Assembly (NCBI GenBank): GCA_964507445.1
Contig: CAZDQF010000016.1
Location: 47,739-111,738, forward strand
Length of the DNA: 64,000 nucleotides
Direction: 5' to 3'
Source of the DNA: GCA-2683135 sp964507445
GTDB lineage: Bacteria; Planctomycetota; GCA-002687715
Below are positions 44,398-53,867 of this stretch, piece by piece. Both the position numbers and the translations under genes were made by a program. Positions within the stretch are counted from its first letter, which is position 1, and each line of letters opens with the position of its first letter. The notes beneath the pieces were generated by a model. It saw only the letters and a list, made by a program, of their open reading frames with translations. It had not been told where the DNA came from and made no database searches.

Positions 44398-46529
44398 TGT
44401 TGCAAGTGATGAAGAGCATGGGGGACGGCCGCCTGAGGCTGTGGCAGGTGCCGGCGCCTGTGGTTCGAGCCGGCCATGTGCTGATCGCCAATCACGCGTC
44501 CGTGATCTCCGCTGGGACCGAGAAGATGGTCATGGAGCTCGCCAGGATGTCCCTGTTGGGGAAAGCTCGGCAGCGTCCAGATCAGGTAAGACGGGTGCTC
44601 GAGAAGATCCGTAACGAAGGCCTGGGTCCGGCGATCTCTGCGGTGAAGGCCAAGCTCGACGAGCCTGGAGGCATGGGGTACGCGTCTGCGGGCGTCGTCC
44701 TGGCCTGCGGAGCCGGCGTCCAGGAGTTTCAGCCGGGTGATCGCGTGGCGTCCAACGGGCCCCACGCCGAGGTGGTGTGCGTCCCGCGCAACCTGTGCGC
44801 TCGCGTCCCAGGCGACGTGCCGTTCGAGAGCGCTGCGTTTGCGGTCCTGGGCTCGATCGCGCTTCAGGGCGTGCGATTGACGAGGCTTGGCATCGGGGAC
44901 ACGGTCTTCGTTATCGGACTGGGGCTGATCGGACAACTCGCCGTGGCGCTGCTCAAGTCCGCAGGATGCCGGGTGCTGGGTACGGATCTCGATCCGGACA
45001 AGTGCGAACTGGCGCGCGTCATGGGTGCAGACGAGGCGAGCCCGGGATTGACGGCGGAGCACGTGACGGCTCGTACAGGCGGTCATGGCGCGGACGGCGT
45101 GCTCATCACGGCATCCACGCCGTCCAACGGCCCAATCGATTTGGCCGCGGCGGCTGTGAGGAAGAAGGGCCGCGTGGTGCTGGTCGGGGTGGTGGGGTTG
45201 AACCTGGATCGGCGGCCGTTCTACTTCAAGGAGGCGGAGTTCGTCGTCTCCTGTTCGTATGGGCCCGGCCGTTACGACGCTCAGTATGAAGACAACGGTC
45301 ACGATTACCCCCACGCGTACGTGCGATGGACGGAGCAGCGCAACATCCAAGCGGTGCTCGACCTCATGGGCGACGGGCGGCTGGATGTATCGCCGCTGGT
45401 GTCTCATCGGTTTGGTATCGAGGACGCGGAGTCGGCGTACCAGCTCATCGACGAGGCCAAGGAGGCTCACGTCGGGATCATCTTGAACTACGAAGGCGAA
45501 CGTGCGGGGACCTTGGAGAGACGGATCGAGCTTCAGCCGACGCGACTTGATGGGCGTGTCGGCGTCGGTTGTATCGGAGCGGGGAGCTTCGCCCGCATGG
45601 TCCTGCTGCCTGCGATCAGTCGCTCCGAGCGTCTCCATCCGGTGGCGATCAGTTCGGCGGGAGGGCTGTCGGCGGCCCATGCGGGGGAGCGCGCGGGGTT
45701 CGACGCCGTCGCAACGGATCAGCAGGCGATTCTGGAGGACGCGAACATCCAGGCCGTGTTCATCGCGACCCGGCACGACCAGCACGCGGCTCAGGTGGTC
45801 GCCGCTCTCAGGGCGGAGAAGCAGGTCTTCGTGGAGAAGCCACTCTGCCTCACGGTCGGGGAATTGGAGGAGATCGAGGCTGCCCTCCACGAGAATCCGT
45901 CGCTGCGTTTGATGGTGGGATTCAATCGTCGCTTCTCTCCCGCCGCTCGGGAAGCGCGCGCGTTCTTCGCCGGGATCTCGCAGCCGCTCACTCTGTCCAT
46001 CCGCTTCAACGCCGGGTACACGCCCCCTGATCACTGGACGCAGGATGATGCCGTCGGTGGCGGCCGCATCATCGGGGAAGCGTGCCACGCGATAGACCTG
46101 GCTACGTATCTCGCGGATTCGCCGCCGGTCCGGGTGCACGGGGAGTGCGTCGGAGGAACGGAGGCGCCGGCCATTCGCGATGACCACTGCGCTCTCACCC
46201 TACGACACGAGAACGGGTCCGTCTCGACGATCCTCTACACCGCAGGCGGGGACAAGGCGTTCCCGAAGGAGCGGGTAGAGGTGTTCGGTGGGGGCCGGGT
46301 GGCGGTGATCGAGGACTTTCGACGGATGACCACCTGCGTTGGTGGCAAGACGAGGCGTCGCCGCGGCCGACAGGACAAGGGACACCGCAATGGCGTGGAG
46401 GCTTTCGCGGACGCGCTGGTCGGCGAAGTCTCGTGGCCGATCCCGTGGCGGCAGCTGCGAGCGGTCTCCCTGGCGAGCATCCTGGCCGTGCGGAGCCTGC
46501 GAGAGGGGGTGCCATTCGACGTGCGCTGA
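44397..46529 (+). CDS. Bi-domain oxidoreductase (zinc-type alcohol dehydrogenase + Gfo/Idh/MocA)
   Basis: 710 residues. Domain 1 (1-~375) is a medium-chain dehydrogenase/reductase with the NAD(P) site VFVIGLGLIGQLAVALL, and MGYASAGVVLACGAGVQEFQ. Domain 2 (~385-710) is Gfo/Idh/MocA-like with GCIGAGSFARMVLLPA, FVEKPLCLT (the EKP motif) and GRIIGEACHAIDLATYL. The fusion is a recurrent member of polysaccharide loci and is thought to act on a nucleotide- or lipid-linked sugar, although the reaction has not been shown. ATG overlaps the WecA-type stop by one base; it is followed by a heparinase-like gene, the usual partner. Confidence 0.88.
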   Translation: MLQVMKSMGDGRLRLWQVPAPVVRAGHVLIANHASVISAGTEKMVMELARMSLLGKARQRPDQVRRVLEKIRNEGLGPAISAVKAKLDEPGGMGYASAGVVLACGAGVQEFQPGDRVASNGPHAEVVCVPRNLCARVPGDVPFESAAFAVLGSIALQGVRLTRLGIGDTVFVIGLGLIGQLAVALLKSAGCRVLGTDLDPDKCELARVMGADEASPGLTAEHVTARTGGHGADGVLITASTPSNGPIDLAAAAVRKKGRVVLVGVVGLNLDRRPFYFKEAEFVVSCSYGPGRYDAQYEDNGHDYPHAYVRWTEQRNIQAVLDLMGDGRLDVSPLVSHRFGIEDAESAYQLIDEAKEAHVGIILNYEGERAGTLERRIELQPTRLDGRVGVGCIGAGSFARMVLLPAISRSERLHPVAISSAGGLSAAHAGERAGFDAVATDQQAILEDANIQAVFIATRHDQHAAQVVAALRAEKQVFVEKPLCLTVGELEEIEAALHENPSLRLMVGFNRRFSPAAREARAFFAGISQPLTLSIRFNAGYTPPDHWTQDDAVGGGRIIGEACHAIDLATYLADSPPVRVHGECVGGTEAPAIRDDHCALTLRHENGSVSTILYTAGGDKAFPKERVEVFGGGRVAVIEDFRRMTTCVGGKTRRRRGRQDKGHRNGVEAFADALVGEVSWPIPWRQLRAVSLASILAVRSLREGVPFDVR

Positions 46530-48295
46530 ACCGCGCCGGTGCCGCGCGCTACCTGCGCACGGTTCGGCATCTGCGTGTCAGCCAGATCCTGTGGCGGGTG
46601 CGCTATGGGTGGCAGCGCCGCCGAGGGAGCGTGAGGCTCTGCGCTGCGCCACCGCCACCCTTGGCCAGACAAGTGGCGCATCGTATTCCGTCATCTGCGC
46701 GGTTGCCGGCGTCTGACGCCGCCTCCGATGACCAGATAGAGGCGATGTCGCGCGGTGTATTCCGGCATCTCAACGAAGAGCACGACTTGGGATTCGATCA
46801 GCCGGACTGGCGGTTGGGACCTCAGACCCGCTCACGGCTGTGGACCGTGACCCTGCACTACCACGAGTGGGCGTACTCGCTCGCGCGAGCGGCGGTCAGC
46901 GAGGGGCGCGCGAACCGGGATGCGTCCTGGTTGTTCGAGCATTTCCTTGGAGATTGGATCGCCCGTTGTCGAGCTGACCGCCCGGGTGCGCGGTTCCTGG
47001 CGTGGAACGCTTACGCGATCGCGACTCGCATCGGGTGGTGGTGTCGGGCCTATCAGGTCCTCGGGGAGTCCTGGTGGTGTGAGCGCGAAGAGTTCCGCGA
47101 GGCGTTCCTGAAGAGCCTGTGGCAACAGGCGGCGTTCCTGAACGATCACCTGGAGTGGGACCTCCGCGCGAATCACCTGATGCGTGACGCGGTCGGGCTG
47201 GCCTGGGCGGGGCGTTTCTTCGAAGGGCGGCGACCGGCCCGCTGGCTCAACAAGGCGACGCGACTTGCCTTGCGCCAGTGCCGCGAACAGGTGCTCGACG
47301 ACGGCGGCCATTTCGAGCGCACGCCCATGTATCACCTGCAGATCATGGAAGATCTGCTGCAGTTGTTCGTCCTGTGCCGGGACGCGGAGGCGAGGGCGGA
47401 GATCATGGCTACCTGGGAGCGCATGGCGGAATTCGCGCGCTGGATTCGCCATCCAGACGGCGGGTTTCCGTTGCTGAATGATGCGGCCCTTAACGGTGCC
47501 TGCGCTCTGGACGAGCTCCTGGAATGCGCTCGTGAGTACGGACTGCCAGGGGATGGGCGGCCTGCGCGCGGCTTGCGCCACTTTCGAACCACGGGGCTCG
47601 TCGCGTTGCACGAGGACTCGTGGTCCGTGTTCTTCGACGTCGGCCCCGTCGGCTCCGATTGCCAGCCGGGTCACGGTCAGGCGGACAGCCTGACCGTGGA
47701 GTGCTCGGTGGACGGGCAGCGGTTATTCGTGGACCCGGGTACACACAGCTACGACCTGGATGGGAACAGGAAATACGACCGGTCTACGTCGTCCCACAAC
47801 ACGGTCTGCGTGGACGACACGGACTCCAGCGAGGTGTGGCACGTGTTTCGTGTCGGGAGGCGGGCGATCAGCACCGGTTCGGTGCGTGAGGAGACGTCCG
47901 GGCGACCCGTCGCAGAAGGGGCCCATACGGGATACGGACACCTGGCTGGACGCCCCGTCCACCGCCGCGTCGTATCCATCGCAGACGATTCCGCGTTCGT
48001 CGTCTCGGACCACATCGTAGGCGGTGACCGCCATCGTTTGGAAGGGGGTTGGCTGGTGGCGCCGGAGTGGTCCGTCAACCCCCTTGACGACGGCTGGGTT
48101 CTCTGCCGCGACGACACTCAAGTAAGCGTCAATGTCCGAGGCCCGGATGGCTTGCGCCTGTCTCAGGAGCGCCGGCCGTATCACCCGGAATTCGGTGTCG
48201 AGATCCCGACTTGGCGACTCACGTGGCATTGGGAGGGTGCCCTCCCCATGGAGGTCACCACGGAGTGCGCCCGGGCTGCGATCCTCACGGCCTGA
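46433..48295 (+). CDS. Heparinase II/III-like protein in EPS locus
   Basis: Up to 620 residues from GTG 46433; this start overlaps the upstream gene by 97 bp, and homology-like sequence begins only at ARYLRTVRHLRVSQILWRVR (~38), so the true start is uncertain. Residues ~90-390 are an alpha-toroid (HEWAYSLARAAVSEGRANRD; NHLMRDAVGLAWAGRFFEGR; HFERTPMYHLQIMEDLLQL). The C-terminal half is a beta-sandwich (VFFDVGPVGSDCQPGHGQAD; STSSHNTVCVDD). No signal peptide, so unlike the esterase-heparinase at 1-4565 it is not obviously exported. Family enzymes cleave uronic-acid glycosidic bonds. In synthesis loci this subfamily is thought to modify or proof-read the polymer, but its role is unproven. Confidence 0.84.
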   Translation: MADPVAAAASGLPGEHPGRAEPARGGAIRRALNRAGAARYLRTVRHLRVSQILWRVRYGWQRRRGSVRLCAAPPPPLARQVAHRIPSSARLPASDAASDDQIEAMSRGVFRHLNEEHDLGFDQPDWRLGPQTRSRLWTVTLHYHEWAYSLARAAVSEGRANRDASWLFEHFLGDWIARCRADRPGARFLAWNAYAIATRIGWWCRAYQVLGESWWCEREEFREAFLKSLWQQAAFLNDHLEWDLRANHLMRDAVGLAWAGRFFEGRRPARWLNKATRLALRQCREQVLDDGGHFERTPMYHLQIMEDLLQLFVLCRDAEARAEIMATWERMAEFARWIRHPDGGFPLLNDAALNGACALDELLECAREYGLPGDGRPARGLRHFRTTGLVALHEDSWSVFFDVGPVGSDCQPGHGQADSLTVECSVDGQRLFVDPGTHSYDLDGNRKYDRSTSSHNTVCVDDTDSSEVWHVFRVGRRAISTGSVREETSGRPVAEGAHTGYGHLAGRPVHRRVVSIADDSAFVVSDHIVGGDRHRLEGGWLVAPEWSVNPLDDGWVLCRDDTQVSVNVRGPDGLRLSQERRPYHPEFGVEIPTWRLTWHWEGALPMEVTTECARAAILTA

Positions 48296-48313
48296 TGAAG
48301 CTTCGGTGTCCTT

Positions 48314-49579
48314 GTGCGCGTCCTCTATGTATCACAGTACTTCCCACCGGAGATGGGGGCGCCATCGGCCCGGGTGCACGAGCTGGCCCGAGAGTGGGTC
48401 CGCTGCGGCCATCAGGTGACCGTCCTGACTGCGTTCGCTCATCATCCGACCGGGATCAAGGCCCGAGGCGACCGATTCCGCATCATGCGACGGGAGAAGG
48501 TGGACGGCATCGACGTCGTCCGCACCTACGTGTGGGCGACGGCCAACAAGGGGACCGTCAAGCGTATGGTCTCCTACGCTTCATTCATGATGTCCGCTGC
48601 GTTGTTAGGGCCGTTGTTGATCCGACGGCGCCCGGATGTGGTGATCGCGACGAGCCCGCAGCTGCTGTGTGGTGTCGCCGGATACGTCCTCTCTCGGGTG
48701 CTGCGGCGCCCGTTCATCCTCGAGATCCGCGACCTCTGGCCGGAGTCGATCCTCGCCGTCGAAGCCATGCGCGAGAATGCGCTGATCCGGTTCCTCAAGA
48801 GGGTCGCTGGCTTCTTGTACACCCGAAGCGACCAGATCGTCACCGTGGGGGACGGCTACCGACGACTGATCGCTGAGCGTTACGGCACTCCCATGGACAA
48901 GATGGCGGTGATCCCGAACGGCATCGACACCGGGACCTTCATCCCCGGCCCCCGCGACAACGGCATCCGCCGCGAGCTGGGCTGGGGTGACCGGTTTGTG
49001 TGCATGTACGTCGGCACCCACGGGATGGCGCACGGGCTCCGGTCGGTTCTCGAAGCCGCCCAGATGCTATCGGACGACCCGAGATTCCACTTCGTTCTCG
49101 TGGGCGAGGGCGCGGAGAAGGACGACCTCAAACGGCTCGCCGCCGCGTGGGAGCTCACCAACGTGGAGTTCGTCGATCAACAACCCAAGTCCCGGATCGC
49201 GGAGTTCTACTCCGCCTGCGACCTTGGCCTCGTCACCCTCCGGGACACGCCCCTGTTCCAGGAGGTCCTGCCATCCAAGATCTTCGAGTACCTGGGCATG
49301 GAACGGCCGGTCCTCATCGCCGTCGGCGGAGACGCCCGGGCGCTCGTCGAACGCGCCGGAGCCGGTCGCTACGTCCCTCCGGGTGACCCGGCCGCCATGG
49401 CATCAGCCATCCGAGATCTCGCATCCGACCCCGAACGCCTCCGGACGATGGGCCTGCGCGGCCGCCGGTGCGTGCTCTCCGAGTTCAACCGTAAGAGGCT
49501 TGCCGAGAGCTACCTCCAGATTTTGGCGCCATACGCGTCGGTCAACAGCTCGGATGAGGTCATTGCGGGCTCGATGTGA
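48314..49579 (+). CDS. Glycosyltransferase family 4 (WbuB-like)
   Basis: 421 residues, GTG start. GT-B fold: N-domain MRVLYVSQYFPPEMGAPSAR and PFILEIRDLWPESILA, then C-domain VGTHGMAHGLRSVLEAAQML. The donor-site region is LPSKIFEYLGMERPVLIAVG. Closest in pattern to WbuB-type transferases that add an N-acetylated aminosugar, but sugar specificity cannot be read from sequence. No membrane helices of note. It follows the heparinase-like gene by 18 bp and precedes a 143-bp gap and the ABC transporter gene. Confidence 0.9.
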   Translation: MRVLYVSQYFPPEMGAPSARVHELAREWVRCGHQVTVLTAFAHHPTGIKARGDRFRIMRREKVDGIDVVRTYVWATANKGTVKRMVSYASFMMSAALLGPLLIRRRPDVVIATSPQLLCGVAGYVLSRVLRRPFILEIRDLWPESILAVEAMRENALIRFLKRVAGFLYTRSDQIVTVGDGYRRLIAERYGTPMDKMAVIPNGIDTGTFIPGPRDNGIRRELGWGDRFVCMYVGTHGMAHGLRSVLEAAQMLSDDPRFHFVLVGEGAEKDDLKRLAAAWELTNVEFVDQQPKSRIAEFYSACDLGLVTLRDTPLFQEVLPSKIFEYLGMERPVLIAVGGDARALVERAGAGRYVPPGDPAAMASAIRDLASDPERLRTMGLRGRRCVLSEFNRKRLAESYLQILAPYASVNSSDEVIAGSM

Positions 49580-49722
49580 TGGCGTGGGCCGCGCGATAAC
49601 TCGCTGCGATCTTCAGGCGGGTGATCGCTGGGCGAACCAGAGGTTCCGGGCCGGTCGGATGACTTGTCCTTCGCCGTACGCCTGCCGATTCAGGCGTGTC
49701 TCTCCTAACTCCTCATTGATCT

Positions 49723-51612
49723 ATGGCTGACCTCGGATCACGCACACCTCAGGACGCGTCGCGCGAGCGATCCGAGCTTTCGTACCAACTCCGGTTGCTC
49801 AATACGCTCTTCAGTCGTGAGGACAAGACTCGCTACATCTTGCTGTTACTCATGATGATAGTGGGTGCAGGGCTAGACTTCGTCGGCATCAGCTTGATCC
49901 CTGCGTTGGTCGCTCTTCTGGCTTCTCCGGAAAGACTGCAATCGCTGCCCGTTTTCGGGGGGTGGCTGACTGAGTCAGTGGTCGATTCGAACGCGCTGTT
50001 TCTCGTCGGATCACTCGTCTTGGTGTGCGTGTTCGTCGTCAAGGGGGTGTACTTCTTGTGGATGCACAAGGTGCAGTTTCGCTTGGTCGCCGACCACCGA
50101 ATCGGGATAGGCGGCAGGCTCTTCTCTGCGTACGTCCGCGCGCCGTGGACCTTCCACATGGAGCGCAACTCAGCCGTCCTCATGCGTAACATCGTGGTTG
50201 AGACCAACGAGATTGTGCAAGGAGTGTTGTTGCCGATCTTGAGCGTTGTGCTCGGGGGGGTGACAAGCTTGCTCTTGCTGGGCTTGATGATCGTGGTGCT
50301 CCCTCTTGATTGCCTGGCCGTCTTCATAGGCTTTGGCTTAGTGGCGGGGCTTGTCTTGGGCCGCTGGAAGAAACAAATGACGCGGTCAGGCGAGATCGCC
50401 AAAGAGCAGCGGCGGGTGACGATCCAGACAGCCAACGAGGGGTTGGCGTTAGTCGTGGACGCGAAGATCGCCTCGAAAGAGAAATTCTTCGTCAATCGGG
50501 TGACAAGCAGCATTGCTGGCTTTGCCGAGGCGGACCGAACGAGGTCTCAAGTCGCAGCCGCCGTCCCCTATGTGATGGAGACAGCCACAGTGCTGTGCAT
50601 CCTGACCGTTTTGTGGGTGATGATCGGGAACGGCCAGACTCTGGCTGGACTGTTGCCAGAGATGGCGATGCTCGGGGCCGTCTCGATGAGGTTGCGTCAA
50701 TCTACTGCGAGGGTCTTTGGCGGACTGGGCCAGATGCACTTCAGCAAGTTCGCGATCGGACACGTCGTCGACGACGTGAGGCTACTGGAGAACGGCGGGG
50801 AGGCCGGTCTTTCGGAGTTCGAAGAGGACGATCGAATGCCTCTTCGAGAGTCGATTGAGCTCAGCGAGGTTGCTTACTCCTATCCAGGCGCATCAACTGA
50901 GACCGTCTCGAGACTATCTCTCGTCATCAAGCGAGGTGAATCGTTTGCGTTTGTGGGGCGCACCGGATCTGGGAAGTCAACGGTCGTCGGGCTGATCTTG
51001 GGGATATTGGACCCGGATGAGGGCACCGTCACCGTCGATGGCCACCCGATCGCGGAGTCTCTGGCGTCGTGGCAGCGCAGCATCGGATATGTGCCTCAGA
51101 TGATTCACTTGCTCGACGACACGTTGCGTAGCAACGTGGCGTTTGGGGTGGCGGCCGAAGACGTTGACGAGGAACTCATGGCCGAGGTTATTCGATTGTC
51201 TCAATTGGAAGAGACCGTTTCTGGCCTTGAGGCGGGCTTGGATACTGTGATCGGAGAGCGCGGGGTGCGTCTGTCAGGAGGACAGCGTCAACGGCTCGGC
51301 ATCGCTCGAGCTCTCTATCGACGTCCCGATGTCTTGGTGATGGATGAGGGCACTTCAGCGTTGGACGCTGCGACCGAGGCGGCTCTGGTTCGATGTATTC
51401 GTCAGTTACAAGGACAGATGACGATGATCTTCGTCGCGCATCGACTTAGCACGGTCGAGCATTGCGACAGGATTTGCCTGCTCGATGAGGGTGCGGTGGT
51501 CGCGGTCGACGAACACGCTCGATTGATCAGAGACTTACCCGCGTACAGCCGACTCCATTCGGTTAGCGAGTCCGAGAAGCCCCAGGTGCCTATTGGAAAG
51601 ACGGCGCTCTGA
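49723..51612 (+). CDS. ABC transporter, fused permease and ATPase (flippase-like)
   Basis: 629 residues. Six transmembrane helices to ~330 (LLLLMMIVGAGLDFVGISLI; LFLVGSLVLVCVFVVKGVYF). The nucleotide-binding domain has Walker A GRTGSGKST (~411), Q-loop GYVPQMIHLLDD, signature LSGGQRQRLGIARALYR, Walker B VLVMDEGTSALD and the switch His in VAHRLSTVEH. The whole layout matches PglK/MsbA-type half transporters, which flip lipid-linked saccharides; in this locus, which shows no Wzx, that role is likely. The gene and the next three are visibly less GC-rich than the rest. 143 bp separate it from the previous gene, the largest gap in this part of the operon. Confidence 0.9.
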   Translation: MADLGSRTPQDASRERSELSYQLRLLNTLFSREDKTRYILLLLMMIVGAGLDFVGISLIPALVALLASPERLQSLPVFGGWLTESVVDSNALFLVGSLVLVCVFVVKGVYFLWMHKVQFRLVADHRIGIGGRLFSAYVRAPWTFHMERNSAVLMRNIVVETNEIVQGVLLPILSVVLGGVTSLLLLGLMIVVLPLDCLAVFIGFGLVAGLVLGRWKKQMTRSGEIAKEQRRVTIQTANEGLALVVDAKIASKEKFFVNRVTSSIAGFAEADRTRSQVAAAVPYVMETATVLCILTVLWVMIGNGQTLAGLLPEMAMLGAVSMRLRQSTARVFGGLGQMHFSKFAIGHVVDDVRLLENGGEAGLSEFEEDDRMPLRESIELSEVAYSYPGASTETVSRLSLVIKRGESFAFVGRTGSGKSTVVGLILGILDPDEGTVTVDGHPIAESLASWQRSIGYVPQMIHLLDDTLRSNVAFGVAAEDVDEELMAEVIRLSQLEETVSGLEAGLDTVIGERGVRLSGGQRQRLGIARALYRRPDVLVMDEGTSALDAATEAALVRCIRQLQGQMTMIFVAHRLSTVEHCDRICLLDEGAVVAVDEHARLIRDLPAYSRLHSVSESEKPQVPIGKTAL

Positions 51613-51613
51613 G

Positions 51614-52606
51614 ATGCTCGTCCGTTCCCTGCCGAGACGCCTGTGGAGGAAGGCCAAGCGTGGACTGGCGTTGGCCCGCAACTTCTATCTGGACTACAGG
51701 CGTTACAGCGCGCACGGATGCCCCGATCGCAAGTTTCGGAACCCTGCGCAACGTGAAGCGTACATCTTGATGCTGGCTCATGGAGTAGAGAAGGGCTTGG
51801 CTTTCGAGGACAGACGAAAGTGGTTCGGTGAGGCCAAGCTGAGAGATCTGATGTCGCAGTGCCGGGCCTACCGGAGCGAGACGAGCGAGACTTGGGTGCT
51901 CAAGTTGAGCTGCGCGGTCGTCCGTTCATATCTGGATTGTCACACTGAGGTCGCCGCCGAGAACGACGACCTATGCCGTAGTCTTGGCGACTTTCTGAGC
52001 GAATTCGATTTCCAAGATGAAGCGGTGCTGGGAGGAACCAAGACGGTTAGACCTGCCTCGGGTTCCGCGCCTGGCCAAGTAGACCCGATCGAGTTCTTTC
52101 GGTCACGCAGCAGTGTTCGGTCGTTCAGTTCGCGGGCAGTGGAACGGCGGAAGATTGAGTTGGCGGTGCGGTCTGCACAGTGCTCCCCTTCAGTGTGTAA
52201 CCGGCAGGCGGCCCGGGTGCATGTGTTGTCCGGAGACGTGATCCGGCGTGCCGCGCTCTCCTGTCAGAACGGCAACGCTGGTTTTGGTCACATGGCGGAC
52301 AAGGTCCTGGCGGTAACGGTAGACCTGCGGTGCTTCCTGTCCCCTGGAGAGCGTAACCAAGCGTGGATTGATGGGGGCCTATTCGCGATGACGCTCCTCT
52401 GGGCATTGCACGGGCAGGGTGTCGGCTCGTGTAGCCTGAACTGGAGCGCCGAGCACGATCAAGATCGCCTTCTGCGCCAGGTCGTTCCTCTCGAAGAAAA
52501 TGAGGTCGTCATCATGATGATGGCCGTCGGCTACGCGCCAGAATCAGTCCGGGTTCCTCAATCGCAGCGACGACCTCTCTCGACGGTGATGAAGTGGCAC
52601 CAATGA
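51614..52606 (+). CDS. Nitroreductase-family protein with long N-terminal extension
   Basis: 330 residues from ATG 51614 (its ATG is one base past the ABC transporter stop). The first ~140 residues are a basic helical region of no known family (KAKRGLALARNFYLDYRRYS; YILMLAHGVEKGLAFEDRRK). The nitroreductase core follows: FFRSRSSVRSFSSRAVERRK (FMN-binding Arg/Ser region), AQCSPSVCNRQAARVHVLSG, IDGGLFAMTLLWALHGQGVG and MMMAVGYAP. These enzymes use FMN and NAD(P)H or other reductants. Paired with a pyruvyl transferase, as in other polysaccharide loci, it may modify a sugar, but the substrate is unknown. The stop overlaps the next start (ATGA). Confidence 0.85.
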   Translation: MLVRSLPRRLWRKAKRGLALARNFYLDYRRYSAHGCPDRKFRNPAQREAYILMLAHGVEKGLAFEDRRKWFGEAKLRDLMSQCRAYRSETSETWVLKLSCAVVRSYLDCHTEVAAENDDLCRSLGDFLSEFDFQDEAVLGGTKTVRPASGSAPGQVDPIEFFRSRSSVRSFSSRAVERRKIELAVRSAQCSPSVCNRQAARVHVLSGDVIRRAALSCQNGNAGFGHMADKVLAVTVDLRCFLSPGERNQAWIDGGLFAMTLLWALHGQGVGSCSLNWSAEHDQDRLLRQVVPLEENEVVIMMMAVGYAPESVRVPQSQRRPLSTVMKWHQ

Positions 52607-53820
52607 GCCGCGCAGAACTCGGGCGAAAGACGAGGGTCGGAATCGTCACCCTCCATTCTGGATTCAATGAGGGGGCTGTCTTGCAGGCGTACGCCCTGTG
52701 TGACACGCTCAATCGGACAATCGAAGTCGACGCAGAAGTCGTAGACATCCGGTATCCCGGAAAGTCCGAGGTCTATGGGGCGCCTGGGGACGATCGAGAG
52801 AGGGCGCTCGACTTCGCCGCGCGGACTTGGCTAAGGACGAGCCCCACCAGCTTCGAATACGGACATTCGCGCGACTACTTTCGATACCTCGAGTCACGCT
52901 ACGACGCGCTCGTGACGGGGAGCGACGTGGTGTGGCAACTTAGGTACAAGCGCCGCTTGCGCCGGTTGTTGGGCCAGGGGGTGTTCCCCCGACAGTCATA
53001 CCCGTTCTATCCAGCATTTCCGAATGCCTACTGGCTGTCAGGTTGTTCGGGGCTGAGCAAGTTCGCGTATGCCGCATCCATCGGGTCCTTTGACTGGAAA
53101 ACAGCGCCAAGTAGAGACTTGGCGGCGATGGGTGACTCGTTGCATCGCTTCAAGGCGATCGGGGTGCGAGACGAACGTACGCTCGAGTTCGTAAGGACGG
53201 TGTGCCCGGGTTTCGATGGGCCGTTGTCCTTGACGCCGGACCCAACTCTGCTTCTACCAGAGGACGCCTTCAACGACGATGATGATGCAGTCATGACGCG
53301 GTTGTCGTGTGCCGGTATCGACCTGAACGACAAGAAGGTCGGCGTCGTCTGCCGATCGACGAACGGTGTGCCGCAGGTCGCGAAGGACTTGGCTGATCGG
53401 GGTTGGCAGGTCATCTCGTTGACCGCCACAAGCGGAGCGTCCGGTGTGAACATGGCTCAGAGCGGGCTCTCGCCCGCAGAGTGGACTCGGGCGATCGCGG
53501 CTATGGACTTGGTGATCACTGAGCGCATGCACGCGACGATTTTCTGCATCAAGCATGGTGTGCCTTTCGTTGTCATTGACCCGAACAACGAGGTCGCCGG
53601 TGAGCAGACAAAGGTGAGCAGCCTCTTGCGAATGTTGGGGTTGAGTAGATTCCGTATCTCTCTGTCCAAGCTCAGCGCTGAGTCATTGTCTGCAATGGTC
53701 AGCGACGCGACCGAGGTCGGAGCCGTTGATTGGAAATCGGTGAGGTCTCGGCTGGATGAGTTGAGAGTGAGGGGGCTTGAGTTCCTGGCGAATTGCATGC
53801 CGCGGACGGTCGTCGAATGA
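52603..53820 (+). CDS. Polysaccharide pyruvyl transferase family protein
   Basis: 405 residues; ATG 52603 overlaps the nitroreductase stop (ATGA), so that start is chosen over an in-frame one nine bases earlier. CsaB/WcaK-like GT-B fold: VGIVTLHSGFNEGAVLQAYA near the N-terminus, YDALVTGSDVVWQLRYK, KFAYAASIGSFDWKTAPSR, FKAIGVRDERTLEFVRTV, and MDLVITERMHATIFCIKHGV, the conserved family region. Members add pyruvate ketals from PEP to sugars, giving the polymer negative charge. The adjacent nitroreductase is a common partner. Codon and base use are A/T-richer than the flanks. Confidence 0.88.
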   Translation: MSRAELGRKTRVGIVTLHSGFNEGAVLQAYALCDTLNRTIEVDAEVVDIRYPGKSEVYGAPGDDRERALDFAARTWLRTSPTSFEYGHSRDYFRYLESRYDALVTGSDVVWQLRYKRRLRRLLGQGVFPRQSYPFYPAFPNAYWLSGCSGLSKFAYAASIGSFDWKTAPSRDLAAMGDSLHRFKAIGVRDERTLEFVRTVCPGFDGPLSLTPDPTLLLPEDAFNDDDDAVMTRLSCAGIDLNDKKVGVVCRSTNGVPQVAKDLADRGWQVISLTATSGASGVNMAQSGLSPAEWTRAIAAMDLVITERMHATIFCIKHGVPFVVIDPNNEVAGEQTKVSSLLRMLGLSRFRISLSKLSAESLSAMVSDATEVGAVDWKSVRSRLDELRVRGLEFLANCMPRTVVE

Positions 53821-53867
53821 TCGTGGTCGATCCCGACTCGCGATGCTGATGTCATCGGTTTCAAGTC

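Noticed and set aside
44187..46187. Minus-strand open frame of 666 residues
   Set aside because: Antisense to the bi-domain oxidoreductase; low-complexity Arg/His-rich translation and no motif.
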